From assembly GCA_002508705.1 (NCBI GenBank), contig DAYL01000019.1:29890-93889 (forward strand): 64,000 bases of DNA. Direction: 5' to 3'. Source of the DNA: Methanoculleus sp. UBA374 (lineage in GTDB: Archaea > Halobacteriota > Methanomicrobia > Methanomicrobiales > Methanoculleaceae). The translations under genes and the position numbers were made by a program. Every line of letters begins with the position of its first letter. Position 1 is the first letter of the stretch. Of the stretch, positions 48,322 through 56,903 are shown piece by piece. The notes beneath the pieces were generated by a model. The model was not told the DNA's origin, did no database searches, and saw nothing but the letters and a program-made list of their open reading frames with translations.

Positions 48322-49200
48322 TTACACCTCATCATGTTCATTGTCCAGTTCCAGGAGCGCAGTTGTTATTGCTCGGTACTCTCTGCCCGCCTCGTTTTCG
48401 GGCGCGTAGTGGGAGATTGGAAGTCCTCGTTGTTGTGATTCATAGATTGCAGGTGAGTAGGGGACGGTGAATACCTGTTTGAACGTTTTTTTGACCTCGG
48501 ATTCAAAAGTCTTCAGCCGCTCCTGCTCTTTTTCCTCTTCTGCGGAGGAGCCGGGTGAGAAGATCCGTTTCAGGAAGAGCGCGAGGCCGCGCGTTCCGGT
48601 CGCCTGGCTGCCTGAACCCTTCCAGCGGGTCAGGATGGCGAAATCCGCTACGACGTCCTCTCCGAGCATCTCTCTAATGTCATCAAAGACCATTGAAAGG
48701 GCTTCCATACCTCTGAGGGCAAAAGTACCGGAATCGAGGGTGACGATGGTGTGGTCCGCTGCGACGAGTCCATTGATGACGAACTGGCCCATGCTCGGGG
48801 GCGTATCGATCAGGATGAAGTCGTAGTTATCCCTCACCCGGGCGAGCGCCTCCTTGAGCAGCCCTGCTCTGTCCTCGATACCGTAGAGATAGGGTTCAAC
48901 CCCCACGAGGTCCAGGGTTGCCGGGGCCAGGTCGATCCCTGATGCCGTAGGGATGATGATATCTTCAATCACGACGTCCGGAAATCCTTCGAACGTGCTC
49001 ATGAAGACGTCGTACATGCTCAGTTCAAGGGTTTCGGGGACGATCCCGAGTCCCGTGGTGGCATTGGCCTGCGGGTCGCAGTCCACCACCAGAACGCTTT
49101 TTCCGTCTTTCTGGAGGTATCCCGCAACATTGAGGCACGATGTCGTCTTTCCGGTGCCACCTTTGTGGTGGGCGAACGCTACAGTTGTGATATCCAGCAC
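48322..49200 (-). CDS. ParA/MinD-type ATPase in a chemotaxis operon
   Basis: A 292-residue deviant-Walker ATPase. The P-loop is HHKGGTGKTT (residues 11-20), with VVDCDPQANATTGLG (A') and LIDTPPSMGQFVINGL (Walker B). Start is GTG 49200. Three bases separate it from the soluble receptor gene. In bacteria, ParA-like ATPases beside che genes (PpfA, ParC) position cytoplasmic receptor arrays, and that role is the best inference here. No parB partner is in the window. Direct repeats lie just upstream. Confidence 0.9.
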   Translation of the reverse strand: MLDITTVAFAHHKGGTGKTTSCLNVAGYLQKDGKSVLVVDCDPQANATTGLGIVPETLELSMYDVFMSTFEGFPDVVIEDIIIPTASGIDLAPATLDLVGVEPYLYGIEDRAGLLKEALARVRDNYDFILIDTPPSMGQFVINGLVAADHTIVTLDSGTFALRGMEALSMVFDDIREMLGEDVVADFAILTRWKGSGSQATGTRGLALFLKRIFSPGSSAEEEKEQERLKTFESEVKKTFKQVFTVPYSPAIYESQQRGLPISHYAPENEAGREYRAITTALLELDNEHDEV

Positions 49201-49634
49201 CCCTCAATACCACTATTTGAAATGCGGGTTATTAAACTTACTTTTATGATACTCACGTATGCGGGTTATGTTTTGGATTTTGAAATGACTGAGAAACCCT
49301 GTTAATTAATCCGGTTTGTATCTGCGAGGAACATCTGGACGGAGGGATCGACATGAGGCAGGGGCCGGCTATTTTCTTCCCGCTCTTGTGTTCGACGGAT
49401 GATAGGTGTGCAGCGACGTCTCCTGCGAGACAGGGTTGGTCCGGGCCGATCGGGAGGATGGAGCGTGCATTCACCGGACCGGCCGGAAAACGGGATGATT
49501 GCAATTTGCGCTTTTTTCACAATATATTAATATTAGCAATCAAAATGGTGAATGAATAGAGGTGAAAGAGTAATGCGGAGGATGCCCGACCCGCGCTACA
49601 CCGGCACGGTGCGCCCCTCCGGTTCTCCAAGCGA
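49201..49634. other. gene-free region upstream of parA, with an 11-bp direct repeat
   Basis: About 430 bases without a supported gene. ATGCGGGTTAT occurs at 49222-49232 and 49259-49269 (37 bp apart), just upstream of parA. The repeats could be operator or ATPase-binding sites. The right part (49510-49560) is AT-rich and probably carries the promoter of the lipoprotein gene. Confidence 0.45.
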
Positions 49635-49994
49635 ATGCCCAGCAAATACGTTGGTTTTCTGATACTGATCCTTACTGTTCTCATCGGGACTGCCGGATGC
49701 TTATCTGCGACATTTGAAGCGGTGACCTACAGCGGCGATGCCCTGCAGATCCATGTGACGAATTCCGGCGAACCTGTTGAGAACGCTGTACTCCAGGTAA
49801 CGATCATGGAGGTGAGCGCGCTTGAACAGCACAAGGTCTTTTCCGAAGCACGATATGTTTACCTTGACCGTGGAGAGAACGAATATACAATCCCGATTGA
49901 CCTGCAGCCCGGATCATACAGGGCCTTCCTGACCGTCTTTGTCGGTACCGAACGGAGAGCCTCCGTCATCCGCGACCTGGGGGTAGCAGCCTGA
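49635..49994 (+). CDS. small secreted lipoprotein-like protein
   Basis: 119 residues with a lipobox-type signal (FLILILTVLIGTAGC) and a beta-sandwich-like mature part (ALQIHVTNSGEPVENAVLQV and onward, with ENEYTIPIDLQPGSYRAFLT), reminiscent of CARDB/Ig-like archaeal surface domains. It ends 9 bp before the adenine deaminase start; no functional link is obvious. Confidence 0.7.
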   Translation: MPSKYVGFLILILTVLIGTAGCLSATFEAVTYSGDALQIHVTNSGEPVENAVLQVTIMEVSALEQHKVFSEARYVYLDRGENEYTIPIDLQPGSYRAFLTVFVGTERRASVIRDLGVAA

Positions 49995-50002
49995 CCCCGG
50001 CA

Positions 50003-51649
50003 TTGCTCGCGGCGGCCCGGGGACTTGAACCGGCGGATGCGGTCTTTTCCGCAGGTGAGGTCTTCAACCCGTTTGCGTGCGTCTGGGAGCGTGCGGACTT
50101 TGCGGTGAAGGACGGTTACGTCGTCGGCCTCGGGGAGTACGAGGGGAAGCGGGAGTACGACCTTGCGGGGACCTACGTGGTGCCCGGGCTGATCGACGCC
50201 CACGTCCATATCGAGAGTTCTCTTCTCACGCCGGCGGAGTATGCCCGGCTCGTTCTTGCGCACGGCACGACGACGGTGATCGCCGACCCCCACGAGATCG
50301 CGAACGTCTGCGGAGCGCCGGGAATCGAGTATATACTCGCCGAAGGAGCGCGAACGCCGCTCGACATCCTGGTCATGCTCCCCTCCTGTGTCCCGGCAAC
50401 GCCCCTTGATATGGGCGGCGCCGTGCTCACGGCAAAAGACCTCGCCCGATTCCGGGGGCGGGAGGGGGTCGTCGGGCTTGCCGAGGTGATGAACGTTCCC
50501 GGCGTTCTCGCCGGGGACGGGGACCTCCGGGCAAAGATGGATCTCTTTCCCGTGATCGACGGCCACGCACCGTGCCTCTCCGGGAAGGACCTGAACGCCT
50601 ACATCGCCGCCGGGGCGAGAAGCGACCACGAGTGCACGACTCTCGCGGAGGCAAGGGAGAAACTCCTCCGGGGAATGTACGTCATGATCCGGGAGGGGTC
50701 GACGGAGAAAAACCTCCGGGACCTCCTGCCGCTCGTGAACGCCTGCACGGCGCCGCGGTGCTGCTTTGCCACCGACGACCGGCACGCCGACATGCTTGTC
50801 GGGGAAGGGCATATCGATGATTGTGTGAGAAAGGCGGTTGCAGGCGGCCTCAAAGTCGAGCAGGCGCTCCGTATGGCCACGCTCTCCGCTGCCGGGCGGT
50901 TCGGGCTCTCTGACCGGGGCGCCCTCGCTCCCGGGAGGATCGCCGACTTCTGCGTCGTCGACGACCCCGATCGTTTCCGTGTCGTGCGGACGTTCAAGCG
51001 CGGCGTCGAGGTGGTCGACGCCGGTTACCGCCCGCCGGTCTGTCCTGCGGCACCCATGCACGCCCGCGTCCCGGGACCCCGCGACATCCGGATCACCGGC
51101 CGGGGAGAGGCGCGGGTGATCGGGATCGTGCCCGGGCAGATCGTGACCCGGGACCTGCGCTGTCCGGTGGACGCCGCCGCGGTCCCGGACACCGACCGCG
51201 ATATCCTTAAAGCGGTCGTCACCGACCGTTACCGGGCGAACGGCTCCGGTGTCGGGCTTGTTCACGGCTTCGGGCTGCAGAATGGAGCGATAGCGGGGTC
51301 GGTCTCCCACGATTCCCACAACATCGTCGCCGTCGGGGTCGGCGACGCGGATATCATTCACGCCGTCGGCGAGGTGGTCCGGCTCGGCGGGGGGCTTGCG
51401 GCGGTCTCCGGCAATGACAGGACCGTGCTTCCTCTCGAGTGCGCCGGGCTCATGTCGGCGCTCCCCCACGATGAGGTCGTGAGACGCCTTGCGGCTCTTG
51501 AGGCGCATGCCCGACGGCTCGGAGCGGTCGAGAATCCCTTTATGTACCTTTCGTTCCTCGCCCTGACCGTCATCCCGGAGGTGCGGGTCACGGAGCGGGG
51601 AGTTTTCGACGTCCGGGCCTTTGCGGACGTCCCGATCTTCTGCGAGTGA
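50003..51649 (+). CDS. ade: adenine deaminase
   Basis: A 548-residue amidohydrolase converting adenine to hypoxanthine for purine salvage. The metal motif GLIDAHVHIESSLLTP, PHEIANVCG, VIDGHAPCLSGKDLNAYI and CFATDDRHADML are hallmark segments of the Ade family; the C-terminal Ade-specific domain (ALVVDR-like MFQ region) runs to the end. Start at TTG 50003 gives the usual N-terminal length. Links to guaB as nucleotide metabolism only in function, not position. Confidence 0.94.
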   Translation: MLAAARGLEPADAVFSAGEVFNPFACVWERADFAVKDGYVVGLGEYEGKREYDLAGTYVVPGLIDAHVHIESSLLTPAEYARLVLAHGTTTVIADPHEIANVCGAPGIEYILAEGARTPLDILVMLPSCVPATPLDMGGAVLTAKDLARFRGREGVVGLAEVMNVPGVLAGDGDLRAKMDLFPVIDGHAPCLSGKDLNAYIAAGARSDHECTTLAEAREKLLRGMYVMIREGSTEKNLRDLLPLVNACTAPRCCFATDDRHADMLVGEGHIDDCVRKAVAGGLKVEQALRMATLSAAGRFGLSDRGALAPGRIADFCVVDDPDRFRVVRTFKRGVEVVDAGYRPPVCPAAPMHARVPGPRDIRITGRGEARVIGIVPGQIVTRDLRCPVDAAAVPDTDRDILKAVVTDRYRANGSGVGLVHGFGLQNGAIAGSVSHDSHNIVAVGVGDADIIHAVGEVVRLGGGLAAVSGNDRTVLPLECAGLMSALPHDEVVRRLAALEAHARRLGAVENPFMYLSFLALTVIPEVRVTERGVFDVRAFADVPIFCE

Positions 51650-51833
51650 AGAGGGGGCGGGAGAGCACCTGACAGATGCTCTTTCTCTCACAATCAATCG
51701 TTTTTGGCGTTCGGTTGTCTCGACGGGTGGGCAGCCGGACGAGAGGGGAGGAATGGTGATGCAGAAAAGAGAAAACGGGCCACCGTTCCTTTCCAGGTTC
51801 GGTGGCCGGGGACGAGTCGCTGCTGAATACAGG

Positions 51834-52913
51834 TCACTCGTCGTCTTTCTTGGGCTCCTTTTGGTCTTTTGATCCTGAACGGGCCGTCTCTTCCGTAAGG
51901 GCCGGGGCGTCATCGGCATTGAGGTTCTTGAGGGCGGGGCAGGCCCCGGCCTGCACTTCCTCCACCACCGGACAGGTTCCGGTGCGCCGGTTCCGGATCA
52001 TGGATGCGACGACGGCCACCCCCAGGATCAGGAGGATGACGGCAAGTGAGACCTCCACCGGGACGTGGTAGATATCGGCGATCAGCATCTTGACACCGAC
52101 AAAGCTGAGGATACCGGCCAGACCGTACTTCAGGTAGCAGAAGGCGTTCATGATGTGCGCCAGCGCGAAGTACATCGACCTCAGGCCGAGAATGGCAAAG
52201 GCATTGGAGCTGAACACGATGAACGAGTTGGTGGTGATGCCGATGACGGCGGGGATGGAATCCACCGCGAACATGATGTCGGTGGTCTCCACCACCAGCA
52301 GGGTCACGAACATGGGGGTGGCCCAGAGCACCGTCCTGCCGGTCCGGTCCGGCTTCCTGACGAAGAACCTGTCGCCTTCGTAGTCCCGGGTGACCGGCAT
52401 GATCTTCCTGAACCCGCGGACCAGGATGTTCTTGTCCGGCTCGACCGTTGTCTCCTCCTTCTTGACTACCATCCTGATGCCGGTGAGGATCAGGAAGGCG
52501 CCGAAGATGTAGAGCACCCAGGAGAACCTCTCCACCAGCGCCACACCTGCCATGATGAACGCCAGACGGAACACCAGAGCCCCTATGACGCCGTAGAACA
52601 GCACCTTATGCTGGTCCTTTGCTGGCACGCAGAATGCGGCGAATATGATGACGAAGACGAAGAGATTGTCGACGCTCAGCATCAGTTCCATGATGTAGCC
52701 GGTGGTGAACTCCAGCCCGGCCTGGGGCCCCATCCAGGCATATATCCCGATATTGAAGATCACCGCGGCGAAGATGAAGACGGCGACCTGTAAGAGCGCC
52801 TCCCTTGGTTTTATGACATGGGCCTTGCGGTTGAAGACGCCGAGGTCCAATGCCAGGAGCGCCACTATGCTGATGATGAATACGATCCACGCTGCGTCCA
52901 TTATTTCTGTCAT
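51834..52913 (-). CDS. TerC/Alx-family membrane protein with Cys-containing tail
   Basis: A 359-residue integral membrane protein from ATG 52913. The core TerC signatures are ELMLSVDNLFVFVIIFAAF and VVETTDIMFAVDSIPAVIGI, each with the intramembrane Asp, plus FSSNAFAILGLRSMYF. About nine membrane segments. Bacterial relatives export Mn2+ or confer tellurite resistance. After the last helix a 55-residue soluble tail holds two C-P motifs (GTCPVVEE and GACPAL) and a charged end. No yybP-ykoY riboswitch was found upstream. Confidence 0.9.
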   Translation of the reverse strand: MTEIMDAAWIVFIISIVALLALDLGVFNRKAHVIKPREALLQVAVFIFAAVIFNIGIYAWMGPQAGLEFTTGYIMELMLSVDNLFVFVIIFAAFCVPAKDQHKVLFYGVIGALVFRLAFIMAGVALVERFSWVLYIFGAFLILTGIRMVVKKEETTVEPDKNILVRGFRKIMPVTRDYEGDRFFVRKPDRTGRTVLWATPMFVTLLVVETTDIMFAVDSIPAVIGITTNSFIVFSSNAFAILGLRSMYFALAHIMNAFCYLKYGLAGILSFVGVKMLIADIYHVPVEVSLAVILLILGVAVVASMIRNRRTGTCPVVEEVQAGACPALKNLNADDAPALTEETARSGSKDQKEPKKDDE

Positions 52914-53290
52914 AGGATCACTCAACCCGGGGCATCGTCCCGGTCACGCCAGGATGCCTGTGGGATAAAACGGGGCGGAAATAGAACTTAAGATCGGCTT
53001 TGCTTGAGATTCCGGGCGACATCATCGTTCCCGGGCCACACCTGCCATAGGCAACGTAGCCCCCTTTAGAACTCTCTTCAAGGTGTCCCCTCTTGTGCGG
53101 ATTTGCGGGAGCGGATCGTCGAAAAACCCTCCCTGACGGAAGTACCTTTATCAAAATCTCGATCAGGCAATATCTCAGTTCTTCGGTGACCGGTCCCGCA
53201 CCCCATCGTCTCACCTGATCATTTCTGCTCCCCCGTCGAAAATACTTTCTGCCCCGTTCCTGCGTCGCACTTGAAACCGCTCCAGCCCTC
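52914..53290. other. gene-free stretch between terC and the acyltransferase gene
   Basis: About 375 bases. A 98-residue minus-strand frame spans much of it, but it looks non-coding (skewed composition, no family). I see no other element. Confidence 0.4.
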
Positions 53291-54046
53291 TCACCAGAAC
53301 CCCGATCCCGACATGGCCCCGGGCGCGAGGGCCGCGATCACGAGGAGAAGGAAGGGCTGGTGCAGGAAGTAGATCAGGAGCGAGTGCCGGCCGAGGAACG
53401 AGAGCGGCCGGACGGCTGCCGGCTCCGCCGCCTGGAATGAGAACCCCCGCCTCCCGTCCGGGTAGAAGAGGGACCCGAAGGCCATCCCGAGGAGGACGAG
53501 GCCGAACCAGGGGAGGAGCGGTACGTAATCGAGGCTCGCGAAGGACTCCGGGTGAATCCCGAGCCAGAGAAGAGGCCAGGGCCCCGGAACGGCGTCGGCG
53601 ATATAGCCCGCGAAGATGCAGGCGGTGCTCGTGAGGATGAGATTTATGGGGTTGAACCGGGCAAACAGCGGGGCAAGCAGGACGGCGACGCCGATGAAGT
53701 GCAGGATGCCGAAGACGATGTAGACGGACGGCAGGAAGAGCCGGGTGACGGCGGTGATGACGAGGCCGTAACAAAATATCGTAAGACCGCGCCGGACATA
53801 CTTGAGCGTAAGGTCCCTCCCGGCGAGCCGTCGCCCGGCCCGGGCGTAACTGATCGTGAACGAGGCCCCGACGAGAAAGATGAACGTCGACGCGGTCAGG
53901 TAGGCGAGCATCCGGAGGAACCCCCCGGAGACGTCGAGCGGGAGCACCCCGAAGAAGTTGAGGTCGAATGCCGCATGAAAGACGATCATCGTCACGACGG
54001 CGACGCCCCGGGCGACGTCGATCTCCCAGTAGCGCTCTCCCGGCAT
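53291..54046 (-). CDS. DUF1624 / HGSNAT-like membrane acyltransferase
   Basis: A 251-residue polytopic membrane protein from ATG 54046 (PGERYWEIDVARGVAVVTMI). That N-terminus and the first-loop His region (IVFHAAFDLNFFG) are typical of the heparan-alpha-glucosaminide N-acetyltransferase-like family. About seven membrane helices follow, ending FLGRHSLLIYFLHQPFLLL. It probably transfers acyl groups to surface glycans or lipids. It starts 11 bp after the zinc-ribbon gene ends. Confidence 0.85.
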   Translation of the reverse strand: MPGERYWEIDVARGVAVVTMIVFHAAFDLNFFGVLPLDVSGGFLRMLAYLTASTFIFLVGASFTISYARAGRRLAGRDLTLKYVRRGLTIFCYGLVITAVTRLFLPSVYIVFGILHFIGVAVLLAPLFARFNPINLILTSTACIFAGYIADAVPGPWPLLWLGIHPESFASLDYVPLLPWFGLVLLGMAFGSLFYPDGRRGFSFQAAEPAAVRPLSFLGRHSLLIYFLHQPFLLLVIAALAPGAMSGSGFW

Positions 54047-54057
54047 GGTCCCGGCCG

Positions 54058-54216
54058 TCAGAAAGATCTTCGCCGGACGGGGGCGCCGCAGACAGGGCAG
54101 GTCTTCAGATCGTCGATCTCTCTGTTCTGCTCTTCGGTAGGCTCGTTGTAGATACGGGTGAAGCCGCACTGCCGACTGCACTCGATCACGATAAACGGGC
54201 TACAGATCCTGCCCAT
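54058..54216 (-). CDS. 52-residue zinc-ribbon protein
   Basis: A short gene: ATG 54216 to TGA 54058. It reads MGRICSPFIVIECSRQCG at the start and TCPVCGAPVRRRSF at the end. Cysteines C13-x3-C17 and C40-x2-C43 form a likely zinc-binding set. It ends 11 bp before the acyltransferase start, so the pair is probably an operon. Function unknown; small archaeal zinc ribbons often bind nucleic acid or act as adaptors. Confidence 0.7.
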   Translation of the reverse strand: MGRICSPFIVIECSRQCGFTRIYNEPTEEQNREIDDLKTCPVCGAPVRRRSF

Positions 54217-54417
54217 ATCTCACCACCCCGTTATCCTCTGTAAGCATCTCCTATGTCCATGGGGCGGCAATCAGATAAGCGTTTACCCCGGGTCGGGGAT
54301 GGCACTGTTATTCCCGTGTCCGCCCGGGCCCTCTGCCTATATTACGGCCGCCCTCCTCCCGGCCTTGCGCATCACAGCATGTCCCGGGACCGCAGGTCCA
54401 CTCGCCGCTTTGCTGAC

Positions 54418-55113
54418 CTACCTGCCCGGGATGCCCACGTGGCCCGGGAGTTCGGAAAACGCTGCAAGGACGATATCCACCTCGATCTCCGCCGGCCGGC
54501 TCTGCCGCCAGTCGCCGTAGGCGGCAAACGCCGTCGTCATGCCTAGGTGCCTTCCCGGGGCGATGTCGCGGACCAGGCTGTCGCCGACCATTATCGCCTC
54601 CGCCGGGGCCGCATTGAGCCGCCGGAGGGCATAAATAAGGGAGTCCGGTTCCGGTTTTCGTTTTCCCGATATATCCGGGGTCACCACGGTCTCGAAGTAA
54701 TCGATGAGCCCGGTTTTATTGAGCCGCCGACGCGCCTGGAACGTCTCCGCGTCGGTGACGACCGCGAGCCCGATCCCGGCGTCCGCGAGGCGCCGGAGCG
54801 TCTCTTCGACGCCCGGATACGCCTCGACCATATCGAGTTTCACGTCCTCATAGGTGCGGCAGCAGACGTCGAACGTCCCGGGCTCGTACACCCCGAGGTC
54901 TCTGAGATAGTCGCGGATGTTTCTATGGTCCTCGAACCCGTACGTCCCCCGGAGAAACTGCGAAAAGAGCGTTTCAGGGTCCCCGGTCCCGAGGTAGTCG
55001 ACCACGCACCGGCATGCCTCCCGCTTTGCTCCGACGAAGTCAAAGAGCGTGTTGTCCATGTCGCAGAGGACCGCCGTTACTTTCTTATGCCGAGTGCCGC
55101 AAGTCGCCTGCAT
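54418..55113 (-). CDS. HAD-superfamily phosphatase
   Basis: A 231-residue subclass IA HAD hydrolase. Motif I is LCDMDNTLFDF (nucleophile and acid-base Asp), motif II VVTDAE (Asp where Thr/Ser is usual next to it), motif III Lys in GKRKPEPDSL and motif IV MVGDSLVRDI. A helical cap follows motif I. Its ATG at 55113 overlaps the end of the PIN-domain gene by 37 bp; no later in-frame start keeps motif I, so the overlap appears genuine. Third gene of the CARF-PIN-HAD cassette. Substrate unknown; phosphoglycolate or nucleotide phosphates are possible. Confidence 0.88.
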   Translation of the reverse strand: MQATCGTRHKKVTAVLCDMDNTLFDFVGAKREACRCVVDYLGTGDPETLFSQFLRGTYGFEDHRNIRDYLRDLGVYEPGTFDVCCRTYEDVKLDMVEAYPGVEETLRRLADAGIGLAVVTDAETFQARRRLNKTGLIDYFETVVTPDISGKRKPEPDSLIYALRRLNAAPAEAIMVGDSLVRDIAPGRHLGMTTAFAAYGDWRQSRPAEIEVDIVLAAFSELPGHVGIPGR

Positions 55114-56084
55114 ATCTCCAGTTCCCTTGTGAATTCATGGTATGTCCCGTCATCCCGAAAGCGCACCTTCAGTTCGTCGAGGTCGTTGCCCTTCCCGCCG
55201 AACTCCCCGAAGACGGTGAAACCGTTGCAGCCTATAAACCCGAAGACAGCGGCCAGGTTGAAGATCAGCCGCCGGAATTCCTCTGCCGTGCAGGTCGCCC
55301 CCTCCAGTCTATATGGGCGGTCGAAGTAGAAGTACTCGAGCCCCTCGGCCATGCAGAGGTCGGCCATGTAGATATCGGCGGTGAGGAGAACCGGGAGGGC
55401 ATACCGTTCCTCCTCGAATTTCCGAAGCGCCCGAACGATGTTACGGTCGTTCTCTTCCGTCAGGTGCGTGTGGGGGCCGGGCGCTGCGATCTCCATCGCC
55501 CGGTCGCGGATGGTCCGGTACTCCTTCAGCGCGAGGTAGGCCGCTTTCCGGGACCGCTTCGTCCGCTTGTTCTCGAGTTCCCCGATGAACTCCCGCGAGC
55601 CCGGTGCGCACGCCGCCATCTCCGCGATCGTCTTCGCCGGGTACTTGCGGTTGATGGCGTAGGTGATCTCGTCCCGGACGGTATCGACGATCAGGTAGGA
55701 GGAGTGGTTGATCGCCGGGTTGTTCGACGCAAAACCGTGGTAGAAAAGGTTCGTATCCAGGCCGAAGAAGACATCCTTCTTGAGCTGCCCATAGGATACG
55801 CGCATCGATTCAAAGGCGGCCTGGTTTGTGTAACGCGCGATCCCGCTTGCAAACATGCATTCCTGAAGGTCGGCGTAGGATGGAAGTTCGCCGGCGATAG
55901 GCCCGTACCCGGAGAGCCAGTTCTGGAAGGTCTCGCGCGTTGCGGGTAGTTCGAGGGCGTAGCCGGTTCCATCGGGGTGTGCGACCAGAATATCCCCCTC
56001 ATAGAGCGGATACGAAACACGGACTTCGTCGAGACTGTTGAGGAGGACCTGCACCTCGTCCTCCCGAATGACCGCGTCGTGCAT
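55077..56084 (-). CDS. PIN-domain protein, candidate CARF-linked nuclease
   Basis: A 335-residue protein from ATG 56084, which shares a base with the previous stop (TGATG). A PIN-like domain starts near residue 104: VFFGLDTNLFYHG (Asp110), then VRDEITYAI (Glu139), ENDRNIVRAL (Asp213) and LLTADIYMADL (Asp237, Asp242). This order of acidic residues fits a Mg2+ PIN ribonuclease. The N-terminal 100 residues and C-terminal 75 residues are unassigned. It is coupled to the CARF-like gene upstream and overlaps the HAD gene downstream. The function is inferred; I know of no characterised homologue. Confidence 0.72.
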   Translation of the reverse strand: MHDAVIREDEVQVLLNSLDEVRVSYPLYEGDILVAHPDGTGYALELPATRETFQNWLSGYGPIAGELPSYADLQECMFASGIARYTNQAAFESMRVSYGQLKKDVFFGLDTNLFYHGFASNNPAINHSSYLIVDTVRDEITYAINRKYPAKTIAEMAACAPGSREFIGELENKRTKRSRKAAYLALKEYRTIRDRAMEIAAPGPHTHLTEENDRNIVRALRKFEEERYALPVLLTADIYMADLCMAEGLEYFYFDRPYRLEGATCTAEEFRRLIFNLAAVFGFIGCNGFTVFGEFGGKGNDLDELKVRFRDDGTYHEFTRELEICRRLAALGIRK

Positions 56085-56596
56085 CACGGCACCCCTCTCG
56101 CATCCTCCATGATATCCCGGATCTTCTGGACCTGGCGCGGGATCATCATATACGGCTTTGCGACGTCGTCGGTGCTCTTCATGGAGAGGTAGTAGATGTG
56201 CTGGATATCGAGCCCCGCAAGTGAGACCGCGATGAGCGCCCCGGCGACCGTAACCTTCCTTCCCGAGGTGATATCGATCGCCACGCGGAGCCCCTGCCGG
56301 ATGAATTCTGCGGCAAGCGAGCGGATTGTCTGTCCGGCCCTTATAAAGTCCAATTCCGGCAGAATTTCCACATCTATTGCCGGGGTGAACCCGTATCCCT
56401 CTGAAACTACCCGGATTGCTTCGGCTGCGGTCGATGCATCTCCCGCGTAGGGCTCTTCTGTGACGATTGAGACCCGTTCGAGGCGCAACCCCTTCTCCCG
56501 CAGGACTGCATGATAAGCGTTGACGAGCGCCCACGTTGAGCGTCCCAGAAGTGTTATGTAGGCATCGCCGGAAGCGGGTGTCACGGGAGAGATCAC
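56084..56596 (-). CDS. stand-alone CARF-like (Rossmann) protein
   Basis: A 170-residue protein. AYITLLGRSTWALVNAYHAV forms a first strand and helix, RVSIVTEEPY a second strand. The key segment RVAIDITSGRKVTVAGALIA (residues 104-123) matches the CARF motif D-x-T-[SG]-G-[RT]-K followed by a small-residue helix, and DIQHIYYLSM the next strand. CARF domains sense cyclic oligoadenylates in type III CRISPR defence. No effector domain is fused; the PIN gene follows at once (TGATG). It could instead bind another nucleotide. Confidence 0.72.
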   Translation of the reverse strand: MISPVTPASGDAYITLLGRSTWALVNAYHAVLREKGLRLERVSIVTEEPYAGDASTAAEAIRVVSEGYGFTPAIDVEILPELDFIRAGQTIRSLAAEFIRQGLRVAIDITSGRKVTVAGALIAVSLAGLDIQHIYYLSMKSTDDVAKPYMMIPRQVQKIRDIMEDARGVP

Positions 56597-56903
56597 TGCT
56601 CAAGACTCATCCTGCTGCTATATAGGCTTTGTCGGGAGCCCTCTTTCGGGAAAAAGATCAAAAAGTGGTAATCAGAGCACGATATCCTGTTTTCTTGGGC
56701 GGATCTGCTCAATTCGCATGTATTTTGGAACTGAATGAGATGGAATGCGGGATCGTGACGGCATTTCACTGCCGGGGTGCTTAAACAAAGCCTTTGATGC
56801 TAAAGAAATCGCAAAATACCGCAAAATATTTGGTAAATCTTTTATGATCCATACCCCCACAGTGGTATAAGAGCGCGAAAATACCCGGGAGAGATTCTGG
56901 CAC
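56597..56903. other. gene-free AT-rich intergenic region
   Basis: About 307 bases between divergent units. It holds a short direct repeat (CGCAAAATA twice, near 56808-56828). It probably carries promoters for both the CARF cassette and the 56904 gene. The minus-strand frame that crosses it is not convincing as a gene. Confidence 0.4.

Noticed and set aside
49859..51919. Long minus-strand frame of 686 codons
   Set aside because: It is antisense to adenine deaminase. Its translation is rich in Arg, Gly and Asp without any family motif, as expected of a high-GC shadow frame.
52914..53290. yybP-ykoY manganese riboswitch or a 98-codon gene upstream of terC
   Set aside because: The riboswitch consensus was not found. 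The reading frame has no family features and lies in typical non-coding sequence.
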